A stretch of 17,102 nt of DNA from an uncultured Flavobacteriia bacterium (GTDB lineage: Bacteria; Bacteroidota; Bacteroidia; Flavobacteriales_D; Crocinitomicaceae): assembly GCA_903928365.1 (NCBI GenBank), contig CAIYQV010000256.1, positions 1-17,102 of the forward strand. The letters run 5' to 3'. The notes under the pieces were generated by a model that worked only from the letters and a program-made list of their open reading frames with translations, was not told where the DNA came from and made no database searches. How positions within the stretch are numbered: position 1 is the first letter of the stretch; the number at the start of each line of letters is the position of its first letter. Positions 7,354-14,937 of this stretch are shown here, in pieces. The position numbers and the translations under genes were made by a program.

Positions 7354-8527
7354 AAAACTCTGTCACTGCCTTAATCACAAAATCTTGTTCTTCATTTGAA
7401 AGGGTTGGATACATAGGCAAACTAAGGCACCGTTGGTAATAATTCTCTGAATATGGTCGATCACCCTCTTTCCATCCCATTTGTCTGTAATATGGCATAA
7501 GATGACATGGAATGTAGTGGATCTGGGCAAATATATTCTGATCTCTTAAATAGTTATACAGACCTAAACGATCTTCAACTTCCAACACATAGAGGTGATA
7601 CGCATGACCTTCAATCACACCGGATTGCCCCTTGATAAAAGTCCGTTCAGCGAATGCATTTTGGTATCTCTCTGCAATTTCTCTTCTCCTTAAAATACCT
7701 TCTTCTGCTCTCATTAACTGACTTAATCCTAAGGCCGCCTGAAAATCAGTAAGACGGTAATTGTAACCCAACTCCTGCATTTCCATGTACCAAAGGGGGT
7801 AATTACCAGTCCCACCTGCAAATTCGATCGAATTTAAATAGGCGTTCTCACTCTTAATTATTCCATGAGTTCTCAACATCAATAGCCTTTCATACAAACC
7901 AGGATCATTGGTAGTTATCATTCCTCCCTCCCCACAAGCTATATGTTTCACCGGATGAAATGAGAAAATTGCCAAATCCGCATAGTTTCCATTCCCACAT
8001 CTTTGTTCAGCCCCTTGAGAATCAATAAAAAAACCTCCGGGAGCATGACACGAGTCTTCAATAATCCACAGACCATGTTCATTCGCCAGATTCCTAAACT
8101 CTTCGAGATTCACAGCTCTTCCTGCAAAGTCAACAGGGATAATTCCTTTGTATGTACCTCTTGGAGCAGATTCCAACAAATTCTTTACCGAATTAATATC
8201 CAACAAGTAGGTGATCGGATCAATGTCTCCAAAAACAACTTCGCCTCCACAATACCTGACGCAATTCGCGGAAGCTGCAAATGTGATCGGAGTAGTGATT
8301 ACTTTTTCCCCATTTGTAACATTCAATGCAAGCGTACATAGATGAAGTGCGGCCGTTCCATTTGCAACAGCAACAGCATATTTAGAGCCGACATAGGATG
8401 CAAACGCCTCCTCAAATTCCTTTATCTTAGGTCCTTGTGTCAGGAAATCCGACTTCAACGTCTCAACAACGGCTTCAATATCTGCCTGTGTGATGTTTTG
8501 CCTGCCATATGGAATAGGTTTCATCAT
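7346..8527 (-). CDS. pseC: UDP-4-amino-4,6-dideoxy-L-AltNAc aminotransferase (PseC)
   Basis: PseC is a PLP-dependent DegT/DnrJ/EryC1 family aminotransferase. It converts the 4-keto product of PseB to UDP-4-amino-4,6-dideoxy-N-acetyl-beta-L-altrosamine with glutamate as amine donor. The 393 residues are full length. The opening PIPYGRQNITQADIEAVVETL is typical of PseC. NGTAALHL at 56-63 provides the phosphate pocket, IIEDSCHAPGG at 155-165 carries the PLP-interacting Asp, and K194 in SFHPVKHIACGEGGM is the Schiff-base lysine. Two adjacent ATG codons are available, and the first overlaps the pseB stop as ATGA. The free 4-amine made by this enzyme is the group that an acyltransferase or ligase must block before PseG and PseI act. 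Confidence 0.93.
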   Translation of the reverse strand: MMKPIPYGRQNITQADIEAVVETLKSDFLTQGPKIKEFEEAFASYVGSKYAVAVANGTAALHLCTLALNVTNGEKVITTPITFAASANCVRYCGGEVVFGDIDPITYLLDINSVKNLLESAPRGTYKGIIPVDFAGRAVNLEEFRNLANEHGLWIIEDSCHAPGGFFIDSQGAEQRCGNGNYADLAIFSFHPVKHIACGEGGMITTNDPGLYERLLMLRTHGIIKSENAYLNSIEFAGGTGNYPLWYMEMQELGYNYRLTDFQAALGLSQLMRAEEGILRRREIAERYQNAFAERTFIKGQSGVIEGHAYHLYVLEVEDRLGLYNYLRDQNIFAQIHYIPCHLMPYYRQMGWKEGDRPYSENYYQRCLSLPMYPTLSNEEQDFVIKAVTEFYV

Positions 8528-9537
8528 ACTTCAAAGGATGGATCCACATGTTCTTTTATCAAAGCACGCAAGGAGTCAACCGTTTCCCATTCGTCATTCG
8601 TGCCTGAGTCGTATGAGAAACCTTCAGGAACTAGTTTTGCCTTGAAATTGGAAACGAATTCACTTAATTCCCAATTCGGCATTTGAGGAATAATAACGAA
8701 ATATTTTCCGAGGTCATACGTAAAGAACGAATCCGAAGCAGTAATCATTTCCTCGTGTATCTTCTCACCAGGTCGAATACCGACCACACGATGTTCACAT
8801 TCAGGGCCTATCGCTTGTGCTATATCCGTGATCTTGTATGAAGGAATCTTAGGAATAAAGATCTCACCCCCCCAAGCACTATCCAAAGCGTGTAAAACCA
8901 TATCAACTCCTCCCTTCAAAGAAATATTGAATCGAGTCATGCTTTCAACCGTTATGGGAAGTACTCCCTCCTTCCTTTTGTTCAAGAAAAATGGAATCAC
9001 CGATCCATTTGAACCCATCACGTTTCCGTAACGCACCACTGAGAACTTGATATCATGTTTGCCACGTATGTTATTTGCAGCAACAAAAAGCTTATCAGAT
9101 GTGAGTTTGGTTGCGCCATAAAGGTTGATTGGTGCACATGCCTTATCTGTTGATAAGGCGACTACATGCTTCACGCCTGTTTGGATAGCCGCATGGATGA
9201 CATTTTCAGCTCCATTTACATTTGTTTTAACGCATTCATCCGGATTATATTCCGCAATATGCACATGTTTCATGGCAGCCGCATGGATCACAAAATCGAT
9301 TTCTTCAAAGGCTCTGATGAGTCGGTCTTTATCACGGACGTCACCAATGAAATAGCGAAGTTGAGGATATTCTATGGAAGAAAATTCCTGGGCCATTTGA
9401 AATTGCTTTTGCTCATCACGAGAAAATATAACCAAGCGTTTAATTTCTGGCCATTTCGCAAGTATTCTTTTGGTTAAAGCCTTTCCCAACGAACCGGTAC
9501 CACCGGTAATTAAAATTGATCTCCCGTTCAAGTCCAT
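8524..9537 (-). CDS. pseB: UDP-GlcNAc 4,6-dehydratase, 5-inverting (PseB)
   Basis: PseB is the first enzyme of the pseudaminic acid pathway. It is a soluble NADP-dependent SDR that dehydrates UDP-GlcNAc and inverts C5, giving UDP-2-acetamido-2,6-dideoxy-L-arabino-hexos-4-ulose. The 337 residues match the short, membrane-anchor-free PseB/FlaA1 form. Visible are GGTGSLGKAL at 12-21, IGDVRDKDRL at 64-73, HAAAMKHV at 85-92 and the family signature STDKACAPINLYGATK at 129-144, with D131, K132, Y140 and K144. RPGEKIHEEMI is typical of the C-terminal half. The start ATG overlaps the stop of the co-polymerase gene by one base (TAATG). High similarity to the family signature makes this one of the safest calls in the window. 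Confidence 0.95.
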   Translation of the reverse strand: MDLNGRSILITGGTGSLGKALTKRILAKWPEIKRLVIFSRDEQKQFQMAQEFSSIEYPQLRYFIGDVRDKDRLIRAFEEIDFVIHAAAMKHVHIAEYNPDECVKTNVNGAENVIHAAIQTGVKHVVALSTDKACAPINLYGATKLTSDKLFVAANNIRGKHDIKFSVVRYGNVMGSNGSVIPFFLNKRKEGVLPITVESMTRFNISLKGGVDMVLHALDSAWGGEIFIPKIPSYKITDIAQAIGPECEHRVVGIRPGEKIHEEMITASDSFFTYDLGKYFVIIPQMPNWELSEFVSNFKAKLVPEGFSYDSGTNDEWETVDSLRALIKEHVDPSFEV

Positions 9538-10622
9538 TATTTTTCAGATAATATTACTTCGTATTTAAGTCGTTTAAAAAACCTATTAGCAATTAAAAAC
9601 AAAATAGTTAAAAATGTTGATACCAGTCCCATGAGCAATGTATACTTGAATTTACCCGATTTCATTCGTTCCAATGGAAATCGAGGTTCATCTATTACCT
9701 CAATGAGAGGGGTTTCATCTTTCAATTGGACCTTTGCAAGTTCCAAATTTTTGATAAGTTCCTCCATGAGGACAGTAGAAGCCCTCACATCTATCTGTTC
9801 TTTTGTTGCTGGAACTCTTTTAATATTAAATGCTGGATTAAGGCCAAAAACCTCATCCGTTTGTTGAGCCGAATTGTAGAGCGCGTCGTTCAGTTCACTC
9901 CTGACAGAGTCCGTCTGATGCTGAAGAATCCGAACATTGTCTTTAGCTAGTTTTGTTTTTGCACTTACATAGCTTGTAGATACTTCTTCCAAAAGCACAG
10001 AAGGGAAATAGTTAGCCAACGTGTCTTCCTGAAATTTACAATTAATTGTAATTATATTTCCTTCATCATCAGGGATTTCGACAGATAATTTCTCATGTTC
10101 AATGATATACTTATAGATCTCAAAGAGAACACTATCTTTTGCTATGCTGAAATCGTCTCTATTTTCATTACTGTAAAAGTGAATATCTTTCGTCTTCACA
10201 TCCTCCTTTAAGCCATCGTTCCACTCGTAAACTTTAACAAATCTTTCGGCAAATGTTTGATTGGTGCCAGGTATTTCACTTAGAAGCGCTTTTTCCAACA
10301 TCGACCTTGATTTAATGAATTTCATCAAGTTAGACTGGTTTTCATATAAACCACCATCGCTTCCCAAACCACCAAAACCAAAGCTACTTGCAATACCACT
10401 TAAAGCTCCCAAACCTTTGGATCCTCCAGCTTGACCAACAATGAAGGTCAATTTAGACTCATATTCAACAGGCTTTAATAAAGCATAGGTAAATCCTAAA
10501 GAAGCCCCCATCATTCCTATCAAAGCAATAAGGATTTTTCGAGCCCACAAGAAACGTATTAACTCTCGCGATTTAATGTAGACATCTATTAACGATACGT
10601 CATCCTCGTTCTGCTCTTTCAT
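9537..10622 (-). CDS. Wzz/PCP-type polysaccharide co-polymerase, no kinase domain
   Basis: This 361-residue inner-membrane protein has the PCP layout. A cytoplasmic N-terminus is followed by one membrane helix at about 29-49, a Wzz-type periplasmic start (PVEYESKLTFIVGQ) and a glycine-rich segment at 71-91 (GALSGIASSFGFGGLGSDGG). A long periplasmic helical region follows, then a proline-containing stretch DEPRFPLERMKSGKF before a second helix at about 327-346. The family sets chain length and bridges the polymerase to the outer-membrane exporter. There is no Walker A or tyrosine-rich tail, so this is not a Wzc-type autokinase. Its ATG follows the exporter's TAG directly with no intervening base, implying coupled translation and a joint role in export. 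Confidence 0.85.
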   Translation of the reverse strand: MKEQNEDDVSLIDVYIKSRELIRFLWARKILIALIGMMGASLGFTYALLKPVEYESKLTFIVGQAGGSKGLGALSGIASSFGFGGLGSDGGLYENQSNLMKFIKSRSMLEKALLSEIPGTNQTFAERFVKVYEWNDGLKEDVKTKDIHFYSNENRDDFSIAKDSVLFEIYKYIIEHEKLSVEIPDDEGNIITINCKFQEDTLANYFPSVLLEEVSTSYVSAKTKLAKDNVRILQHQTDSVRSELNDALYNSAQQTDEVFGLNPAFNIKRVPATKEQIDVRASTVLMEELIKNLELAKVQLKDETPLIEVIDEPRFPLERMKSGKFKYTLLMGLVSTFLTILFLIANRFFKRLKYEVILSEK

Positions 10623-13007
10623 CTATGGCTGTAATAAATTGATCAAAGCAATAGTCATTCCTGTTACACTTGATAGAACACTGGAAATACCCACTATTTC
10701 GCTTGTGCTCATCTTATTTTTATTTTCTGCTTTTCGAGTGACAACCACCTGCGATCCATACTCAGGCTTCGGATATATTCTAAAGCACAAGAATTTTTTT
10801 GTCTTTTTCGCAAAACCATTGGCGTAAACAACATACACCCTTCTCTTGTCAGCTTCTTCTTTAAAACCTCCTGCTGAATTGATGTAATATTTTGCCCGCT
10901 TATTTCCAACTTTCGGAAGCTGAGAATTGAGCTCCACCTCACCTACAACTTTGACTGTTTGGATAAGCCTTTCAATTACAATTTGATCACCTGGAAGCAC
11001 TCGTACATTAGACCTATGTTTTGGACTCCTTAGGATTCGTTTAAAATCTACCGGCACGGTAATAATTCGTTGCTCAATTTTCATCGAGTCTAAGTCATTC
11101 ACATATTCAATCGTTCGAATAATTTTAACACCGTCGCTGTTCGCTTTGTCATTTAACCCACCAGCCCGTTCTATTACACTAGAAATTCGTTCATTTTTTT
11201 CACCAATACCATATTTGCCGGGATATAACACTTCACCTTCTACACGAACGGAACTTACCATGTTATAACTTGACTTTTTTCTGATGGAAATAATGTCAAA
11301 GGGCATTAATTCTATATTCGAAGAATCGTTTGAAAGATCCTGTAAGACAGTCAACGTAATAATTTCAGCTTCTATTTTTAATCCTGTTGAATCTGTATTG
11401 GTAACACGTGATATCTCGACGATCTCAGCGGCCGATTCCTTTATTCCCCCTGCCTGTATAATGAGATCATACAACTTCATCTTACGAATGAACGGAAACT
11501 TTCCTGGATTCAATATTTCGCCATTGATCTCTACCGTTCGGTTTTCCTCAAAATCAAAAGCCGATGGCACGACTAATTCATCTTCGTTTCTCAATCTCAG
11601 ATCATTCACCGAACCTGGACTCGCTTTGATTGCTCGGAGATCAACGCCTACTACCTCTTTTAGCATGTCAGGTTGTTCACGAATCAACAAAGCTCTTTCT
11701 AAATAGGCATCTTCCCGGAACCCATCTGCTTTGTTTACCAGGTCTGAAATTCGCATCCCTTCGATCAGTTCATATTCACCAGGATGGTAAACAGCGCCTT
11801 TGACAAGTATTCGATTTTCATAGAGATCGAGAATAGGATCTACCCGAATCAAATCTCCGGACTCTAATTTCAAGGTATCAAATCCTGTCTTGTCAATGGT
11901 GACGATTTTCTTCTTCTTTTCAGACATCCGAATGATCGATACCGCACCGTGATAGGCATTTTCCGTGTACCCTGAACAAAAGGTCAACAAGTCTTTGAAT
12001 CCTTCGCCGTTCTTTAATTCAAAAATGCCGGGTCTCTTCACTTCTCCTTCTATTTCGACGCGATTCGCATATGGTGGAACCCTAATGATATCGTCATTCT
12101 GCAAATTCAAATTGCCTGAAACATCTCCTTTGGAAAGAAAAGAATAAAGATCAATCACTTTGACAACTTTCCCCTTACGAATTAGTTCAATAGATCTGAA
12201 TGAGCCGTTTTCACCTGGCCCACCTGCAGAATGCAAGGCATTGAATACCGTTGCTAAAGAGGATACGTTGTAGTTACCGGGACTCTGCGCACCGATAATG
12301 GTTACTTGTATCGTTTTAAAATTGGTGAGTGAAATCGATAATTCAGATGCCCCTGACTTGAGGGAGGTGTAAATTGTACCGCATTTTTTCTTTAGTAATT
12401 CAAGTGCCGCACCGAATTGCAAACCACCGATCTTTATATTGCCAACATTCGGAACAGTCACATATCCTTCTTTTGAAATTTTTGCAGTTTGTTGAAACTG
12501 CTGCATCCCGTACAGAATCATCTCTAATTCATCGCCTGGTCCTAACACATAACCTCCAGGTGTGGCCAGTGACTGATTGGGTTCAAAACTTAGCTGGGCA
12601 TTTGAGAAAATTTCGGATCCGAAGATTTTCCTGTACTTCTCTGATTGAATGATTTTCTGTGATTCGGTTCCCGCTTGTTGATTTTTTGATTCTTCCTTTT
12701 TTGTGTTTGCAGTTTCAGACATAGACAACTCTTGCTGAACACTTAATTTCAACCTGTCTGAAAGAATAGCACACTGAACGGGTGACATTCCCTTTGATAA
12801 GGCGAGTGATTGCAGATCGTCAATTGACAAATTCCGCTTTTTCATTTCAATCTTGATCTTCCCGATTTGGGTTTCAGTCAAGTCTTCAACCCTCAGTTTG
12901 GAAAGGTCTTGATTCGTAGAAAAGATATCCTGACCTAGCGCATTCAAACTAAATAATAGCAGAAACGAAAAAATGAGTTTATGTGTGTAATTTTTCAAGT
13001 TCAACAT
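10623..13007 (-). CDS. Wza-type outer-membrane polysaccharide exporter with multiple SLBB domains
   Basis: The frame stays open up to 13106, but the codon there is TTG. ATG at 13007 gives 794 residues and a credible signal peptide (LIFSFLLLFSLNALG at 11-25, cleavage near ALG-QD), so I use 13007. No lipobox cysteine is seen. After a helical, Gln/Lys-rich linker (40-140) comes a Poly_export domain (about 149-230, GPGDELEMILYG). Then follow about six SLBB repeats, recognised by their PG-x-Y/F and following AGG/ADG elements, near 237, 318, 402, 493, 589 and 688. The last is degenerate. A hydrophobic C-terminal helix at 771-792 (IVGISSVLSSVTGMTIALIN) resembles the membrane anchor of Wza-like channels. 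This is about twice the length of E. coli Wza, as is usual in Bacteroidota. It opens the operon. Confidence 0.88.
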   Translation of the reverse strand: MLNLKNYTHKLIFSFLLLFSLNALGQDIFSTNQDLSKLRVEDLTETQIGKIKIEMKKRNLSIDDLQSLALSKGMSPVQCAILSDRLKLSVQQELSMSETANTKKEESKNQQAGTESQKIIQSEKYRKIFGSEIFSNAQLSFEPNQSLATPGGYVLGPGDELEMILYGMQQFQQTAKISKEGYVTVPNVGNIKIGGLQFGAALELLKKKCGTIYTSLKSGASELSISLTNFKTIQVTIIGAQSPGNYNVSSLATVFNALHSAGGPGENGSFRSIELIRKGKVVKVIDLYSFLSKGDVSGNLNLQNDDIIRVPPYANRVEIEGEVKRPGIFELKNGEGFKDLLTFCSGYTENAYHGAVSIIRMSEKKKKIVTIDKTGFDTLKLESGDLIRVDPILDLYENRILVKGAVYHPGEYELIEGMRISDLVNKADGFREDAYLERALLIREQPDMLKEVVGVDLRAIKASPGSVNDLRLRNEDELVVPSAFDFEENRTVEINGEILNPGKFPFIRKMKLYDLIIQAGGIKESAAEIVEISRVTNTDSTGLKIEAEIITLTVLQDLSNDSSNIELMPFDIISIRKKSSYNMVSSVRVEGEVLYPGKYGIGEKNERISSVIERAGGLNDKANSDGVKIIRTIEYVNDLDSMKIEQRIITVPVDFKRILRSPKHRSNVRVLPGDQIVIERLIQTVKVVGEVELNSQLPKVGNKRAKYYINSAGGFKEEADKRRVYVVYANGFAKKTKKFLCFRIYPKPEYGSQVVVTRKAENKNKMSTSEIVGISSVLSSVTGMTIALINLLQP

Positions 13008-13141
13008 TGGTATTTTCCGAAGTTGTTTTATACGGGAATTCCTAAAAATAGTTTCAGTATGACTCGGATTCAACAGTAGTATATCGAACAGAAGTTGGTT
13101 TAGCAATGCAAAAATAATGAATTTGAACTAATATTTATTAT
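13008..13141 (-). promoter_or_regulatory. Upstream region of the polysaccharide operon, candidate promoter
   Basis: These 134 bases separate the oxyR-like stop from the exporter ATG. The minus strand carries TATTTTTG at 13116-13109, an exact TAnnTTTG -7 box, which would give a leader of about 95 nt. No clear TTTG -33 element is present at 17-21 bp. GGAAAA at 13018-13013 lies just before the ATG and could help ribosome binding. There is no GC-rich hairpin with a T-tract, so read-through from the regulator gene into the operon is possible. Confidence 0.4.
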
Positions 13142-14074
13142 TCAATCGCCCTGCCAACCGATGGATTCATAGAGTCGATCAGCAGGTTTATTAAAATCCC
13201 TTTGAATTTGTCGCAACATCCTATCGATGTTTGATCTGAAAATCGATCTATTCGGGAACACTCCAATGATTGTTCTGCTTGGGAAGCGACCATTGTCCGA
13301 AATACGCACAGATGACAAGGAAATTGAATTCATGGAAGCAGAAAAATAATTTTCAGGAACCAGCGTGTATCCTCCTTGAGCATCGACCATTCTAACGAGA
13401 AGTTCCAGATTTCCACCTTCATAATCCCATTGATTCTGATTTTCATGAGCCCTTATCTCACAAAAGCTGATCATCTGTGTGCGTAAGCAATTTCCTTCTG
13501 TTAGCAGCCAGGGTTTCTTGTATTTTAAATCATCGGAATTAATTTCTTTGGCATGATTTCCATGCAGGTAGACCTTGATCTCCTCTTCAAACAATTTGAC
13601 ACTCTGCATTCCCGGTTGTTGATAGGGACCAGCCAAAATGATCACATCCAGTTTTCCATTGTTCAACTGTTCGATCAAATGATGTGTATGCATTTCTTTG
13701 AAACTGAAAACAGCTTCTAACGAATTTACCTCCTCGTTTTGAAAAAGTGTTGGCACGAGATAGGAAGCTATCGTAGGGATCACGCCTACTCGGATTTTTT
13801 CAACGAAAGTGCCATTCGTCCTTTGGACTAATTGGTCGACACGTGTATTTTCTGTCATCAAATCGCGCAAAACAGGGATTAATTGCTCTCCAAAAGCAGT
13901 GAGTGTCAAAGGACTGGAAGAACGATTAAAGATCTGATGTCCCAACAATTCTTCTGCCTTTTTTACTTGCATAGACAAGGTTGGCTGGGTCACAAAACAT
14001 GCTTCGCTGGCTTTTTGAAATTGGCCGAAATCATTCAGCGCAAGGATGTACTGTATTTGTTGAAATGATATCAT
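13142..14074 (-). CDS. oxyR: OxyR-type LysR family peroxide-sensing regulator
   Basis: This is a 310-residue LysR-type transcription factor. The N-terminal winged helix-turn-helix spans about 1-60, with the family signature from FQKASEACFVTQPTLSMQVKKAEELLG. A periplasmic-binding-like effector domain follows from about 93. The segment EGNCLRTQMISFC carries C196 and C205 spaced nine residues apart, exactly like the redox pair C199 and C208 of E. coli OxyR (HCLRDQAMGFC). It should therefore sense peroxide by disulphide formation and activate antioxidant genes. The divergent peroxiredoxin gene 178 bp away is the obvious target. The ATG at 14074 gives the normal MISFQQIQYILAL start. The gene reads toward the polysaccharide operon without an obvious terminator. 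Confidence 0.9.
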   Translation of the reverse strand: MISFQQIQYILALNDFGQFQKASEACFVTQPTLSMQVKKAEELLGHQIFNRSSSPLTLTAFGEQLIPVLRDLMTENTRVDQLVQRTNGTFVEKIRVGVIPTIASYLVPTLFQNEEVNSLEAVFSFKEMHTHHLIEQLNNGKLDVIILAGPYQQPGMQSVKLFEEEIKVYLHGNHAKEINSDDLKYKKPWLLTEGNCLRTQMISFCEIRAHENQNQWDYEGGNLELLVRMVDAQGGYTLVPENYFSASMNSISLSSVRISDNGRFPSRTIIGVFPNRSIFRSNIDRMLRQIQRDFNKPADRLYESIGWQGD

Positions 14075-14252
14075 CGATTTTTTCTATTGAAATATAAATT
14101 TAATTGATTTTTAATATAACCACAAGCATCTACATTTGCGCCGAAGAGATGATGATTCGTTGCGTTTTCGTTTTCAGAAATCATCCTTATCAAAAACTTA
14201 AATTGAGTAATTTTGTTTCGCATTTAACTAAAACAACAAAAATCAATAAACA
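14075..14252. promoter_or_regulatory. oxyR-peroxiredoxin divergent control region
   Basis: The 178-bp spacer holds two exact TAnnTTTG boxes pointing at the peroxiredoxin gene, TACATTTG at 14131-14138 and TAATTTTG at 14208-14215. The second would give an A-rich leader of about 30 nt without a Shine-Dalgarno site. A near-symmetric AT-rich element, ATTGAAAT then ATTTAAT at 14086-14104, overlaps a one-mismatch -7 box for the regulator (TATATTTC, minus strand, 14096-14089). LysR proteins often bind such sites and repress their own gene. The operator is a guess from position and symmetry only. Confidence 0.4.
14208..14215 (+). promoter_or_regulatory. Candidate -7 box for the peroxiredoxin gene
   Basis: TAATTTTG matches the Bacteroidota -7 consensus and lies 37 bp before the ATG, a common distance. 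No good TTTG -33 element precedes it at the usual spacing, which would fit a promoter dependent on an activator such as OxyR (inference). Confidence 0.4.
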
Positions 14253-14885
14253 ATGGGAGTATTAGTAGGTAAAAAAGCGCCGTCATTTAAGGCATCGGCA
14301 GTTGTGAATGGAGGAGAAATCATTAGTGATTTTTCATTGGATCAATATTTGGGAAAAAATCATGTGCTCTTTTTCTTTTATCCAAAGGATTTCACATTTG
14401 TGTGCCCTTCTGAATTACACGCATTTCAAGCTAAACTTGCTGAATTCGAAGCGCGTGGTGTAAAAGTTGTAGCTTGTTCTACAGACACAGAAGAATCACA
14501 CTGGGGATGGTTGCAAGTTCCTAAAAATAAAGGAGGAATTGAAGGAGTCAAATATCCGATCGTTGCTGATACATCGAAAACGATTTCAGAAGCTTTTGGT
14601 GTGCTTGCAGGTGAATACGAGTATGACATGGATGGAAGTTTGACGGCTTCAGGTCCAATGATCGCATACCGTGGATTGTTCCTTATCAATAAAGAAGGTG
14701 TAGTGATGCACCAGTTGGTAAACATGTTCCCACTTGGAAGAAACGTAGACGAAGCACTTCGTATGGTGGATGCACTTCAATTCTTCGAAGAGAACGGAGA
14801 AGTTTGTCCAGCGAACTGGCACAAAGGTGACGAAGGAATGAAAGCAAACTTTGAAGGAGTTGCTGAATACCTTACAAATCACTAA
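14253..14885 (+). CDS. Typical 2-Cys peroxiredoxin (AhpC/Prx1 type)
   Basis: This 210-residue cytoplasmic thiol peroxidase reduces hydrogen peroxide and organic peroxides. The peroxidatic C51 sits in DFTFVCPSEL with the conserved Pro-x3-Thr context (PKDFTFVC), and the resolving C185 in GEVCPANW. The arrangement is that of the Prx1/AhpC class and resembles eukaryotic Prx2 more than enterobacterial AhpC (GEVCPA-W, YRGLFLINKEG, GRNVDEALR). The two motifs linked to overoxidation sensitivity are altered: the GGLG position reads GGIE and the C-terminal YF reads YL, so the enzyme may be relatively robust (inference). It is divergent from oxyR and followed by a strong hairpin terminator, so it is probably a single-gene transcript under OxyR. 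No AhpF reductase gene is nearby. Confidence 0.93.
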   Translation: MGVLVGKKAPSFKASAVVNGGEIISDFSLDQYLGKNHVLFFFYPKDFTFVCPSELHAFQAKLAEFEARGVKVVACSTDTEESHWGWLQVPKNKGGIEGVKYPIVADTSKTISEAFGVLAGEYEYDMDGSLTASGPMIAYRGLFLINKEGVVMHQLVNMFPLGRNVDEALRMVDALQFFEENGEVCPANWHKGDEGMKANFEGVAEYLTNH

Positions 14886-14908
14886 GAATAACAAAAATAA
14901 AATGATCG

Positions 14909-14937
14909 AAAGCCACCTCATTTGGGGTGGCTTTTTT
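14909..14937. terminator. Hairpin terminator shared by convergent genes
   Basis: The stem AAAGCCACC (14909-14917) pairs with GGTGGCTTT (14926-14934) around an 8-base loop and runs into a T-tract ending at 14937. On the plus strand it ends the peroxiredoxin transcript 24 bp after its stop. On the minus strand the same stem follows the MFS stop directly, with a weaker T-rich tail. The T-tract overlaps the MFS stop codon (14936-14938). Confidence 0.85.

Noticed and set aside
8003..8686. Two plus-strand open frames of about 112 codons opposite pseC and pseB
   Set aside because: They are antisense shadows of strongly conserved enzymes and show no family motifs of their own.
1772..9537. Sialic acid or legionaminic acid locus instead of pseudaminic
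   Set aside because: PseB has the inverting-dehydratase signature, PseC and PseI have Pse-type motifs, and no UDP-GlcNAc 2-epimerase (NeuC/LegG type) is intact in the window.
11284..11706. 140-codon plus-strand open frame
   Set aside because: Fully antisense to the SLBB exporter, no start signals, and low-complexity Ser/Phe content typical of a shadow frame.
13008..13106. N-terminal extension of the SLBB exporter from 13106
   Set aside because: The codon at 13106 is TTG, the extra 33 residues would mask a good signal peptide, and a candidate -7 box lies only 3 bp upstream of it.
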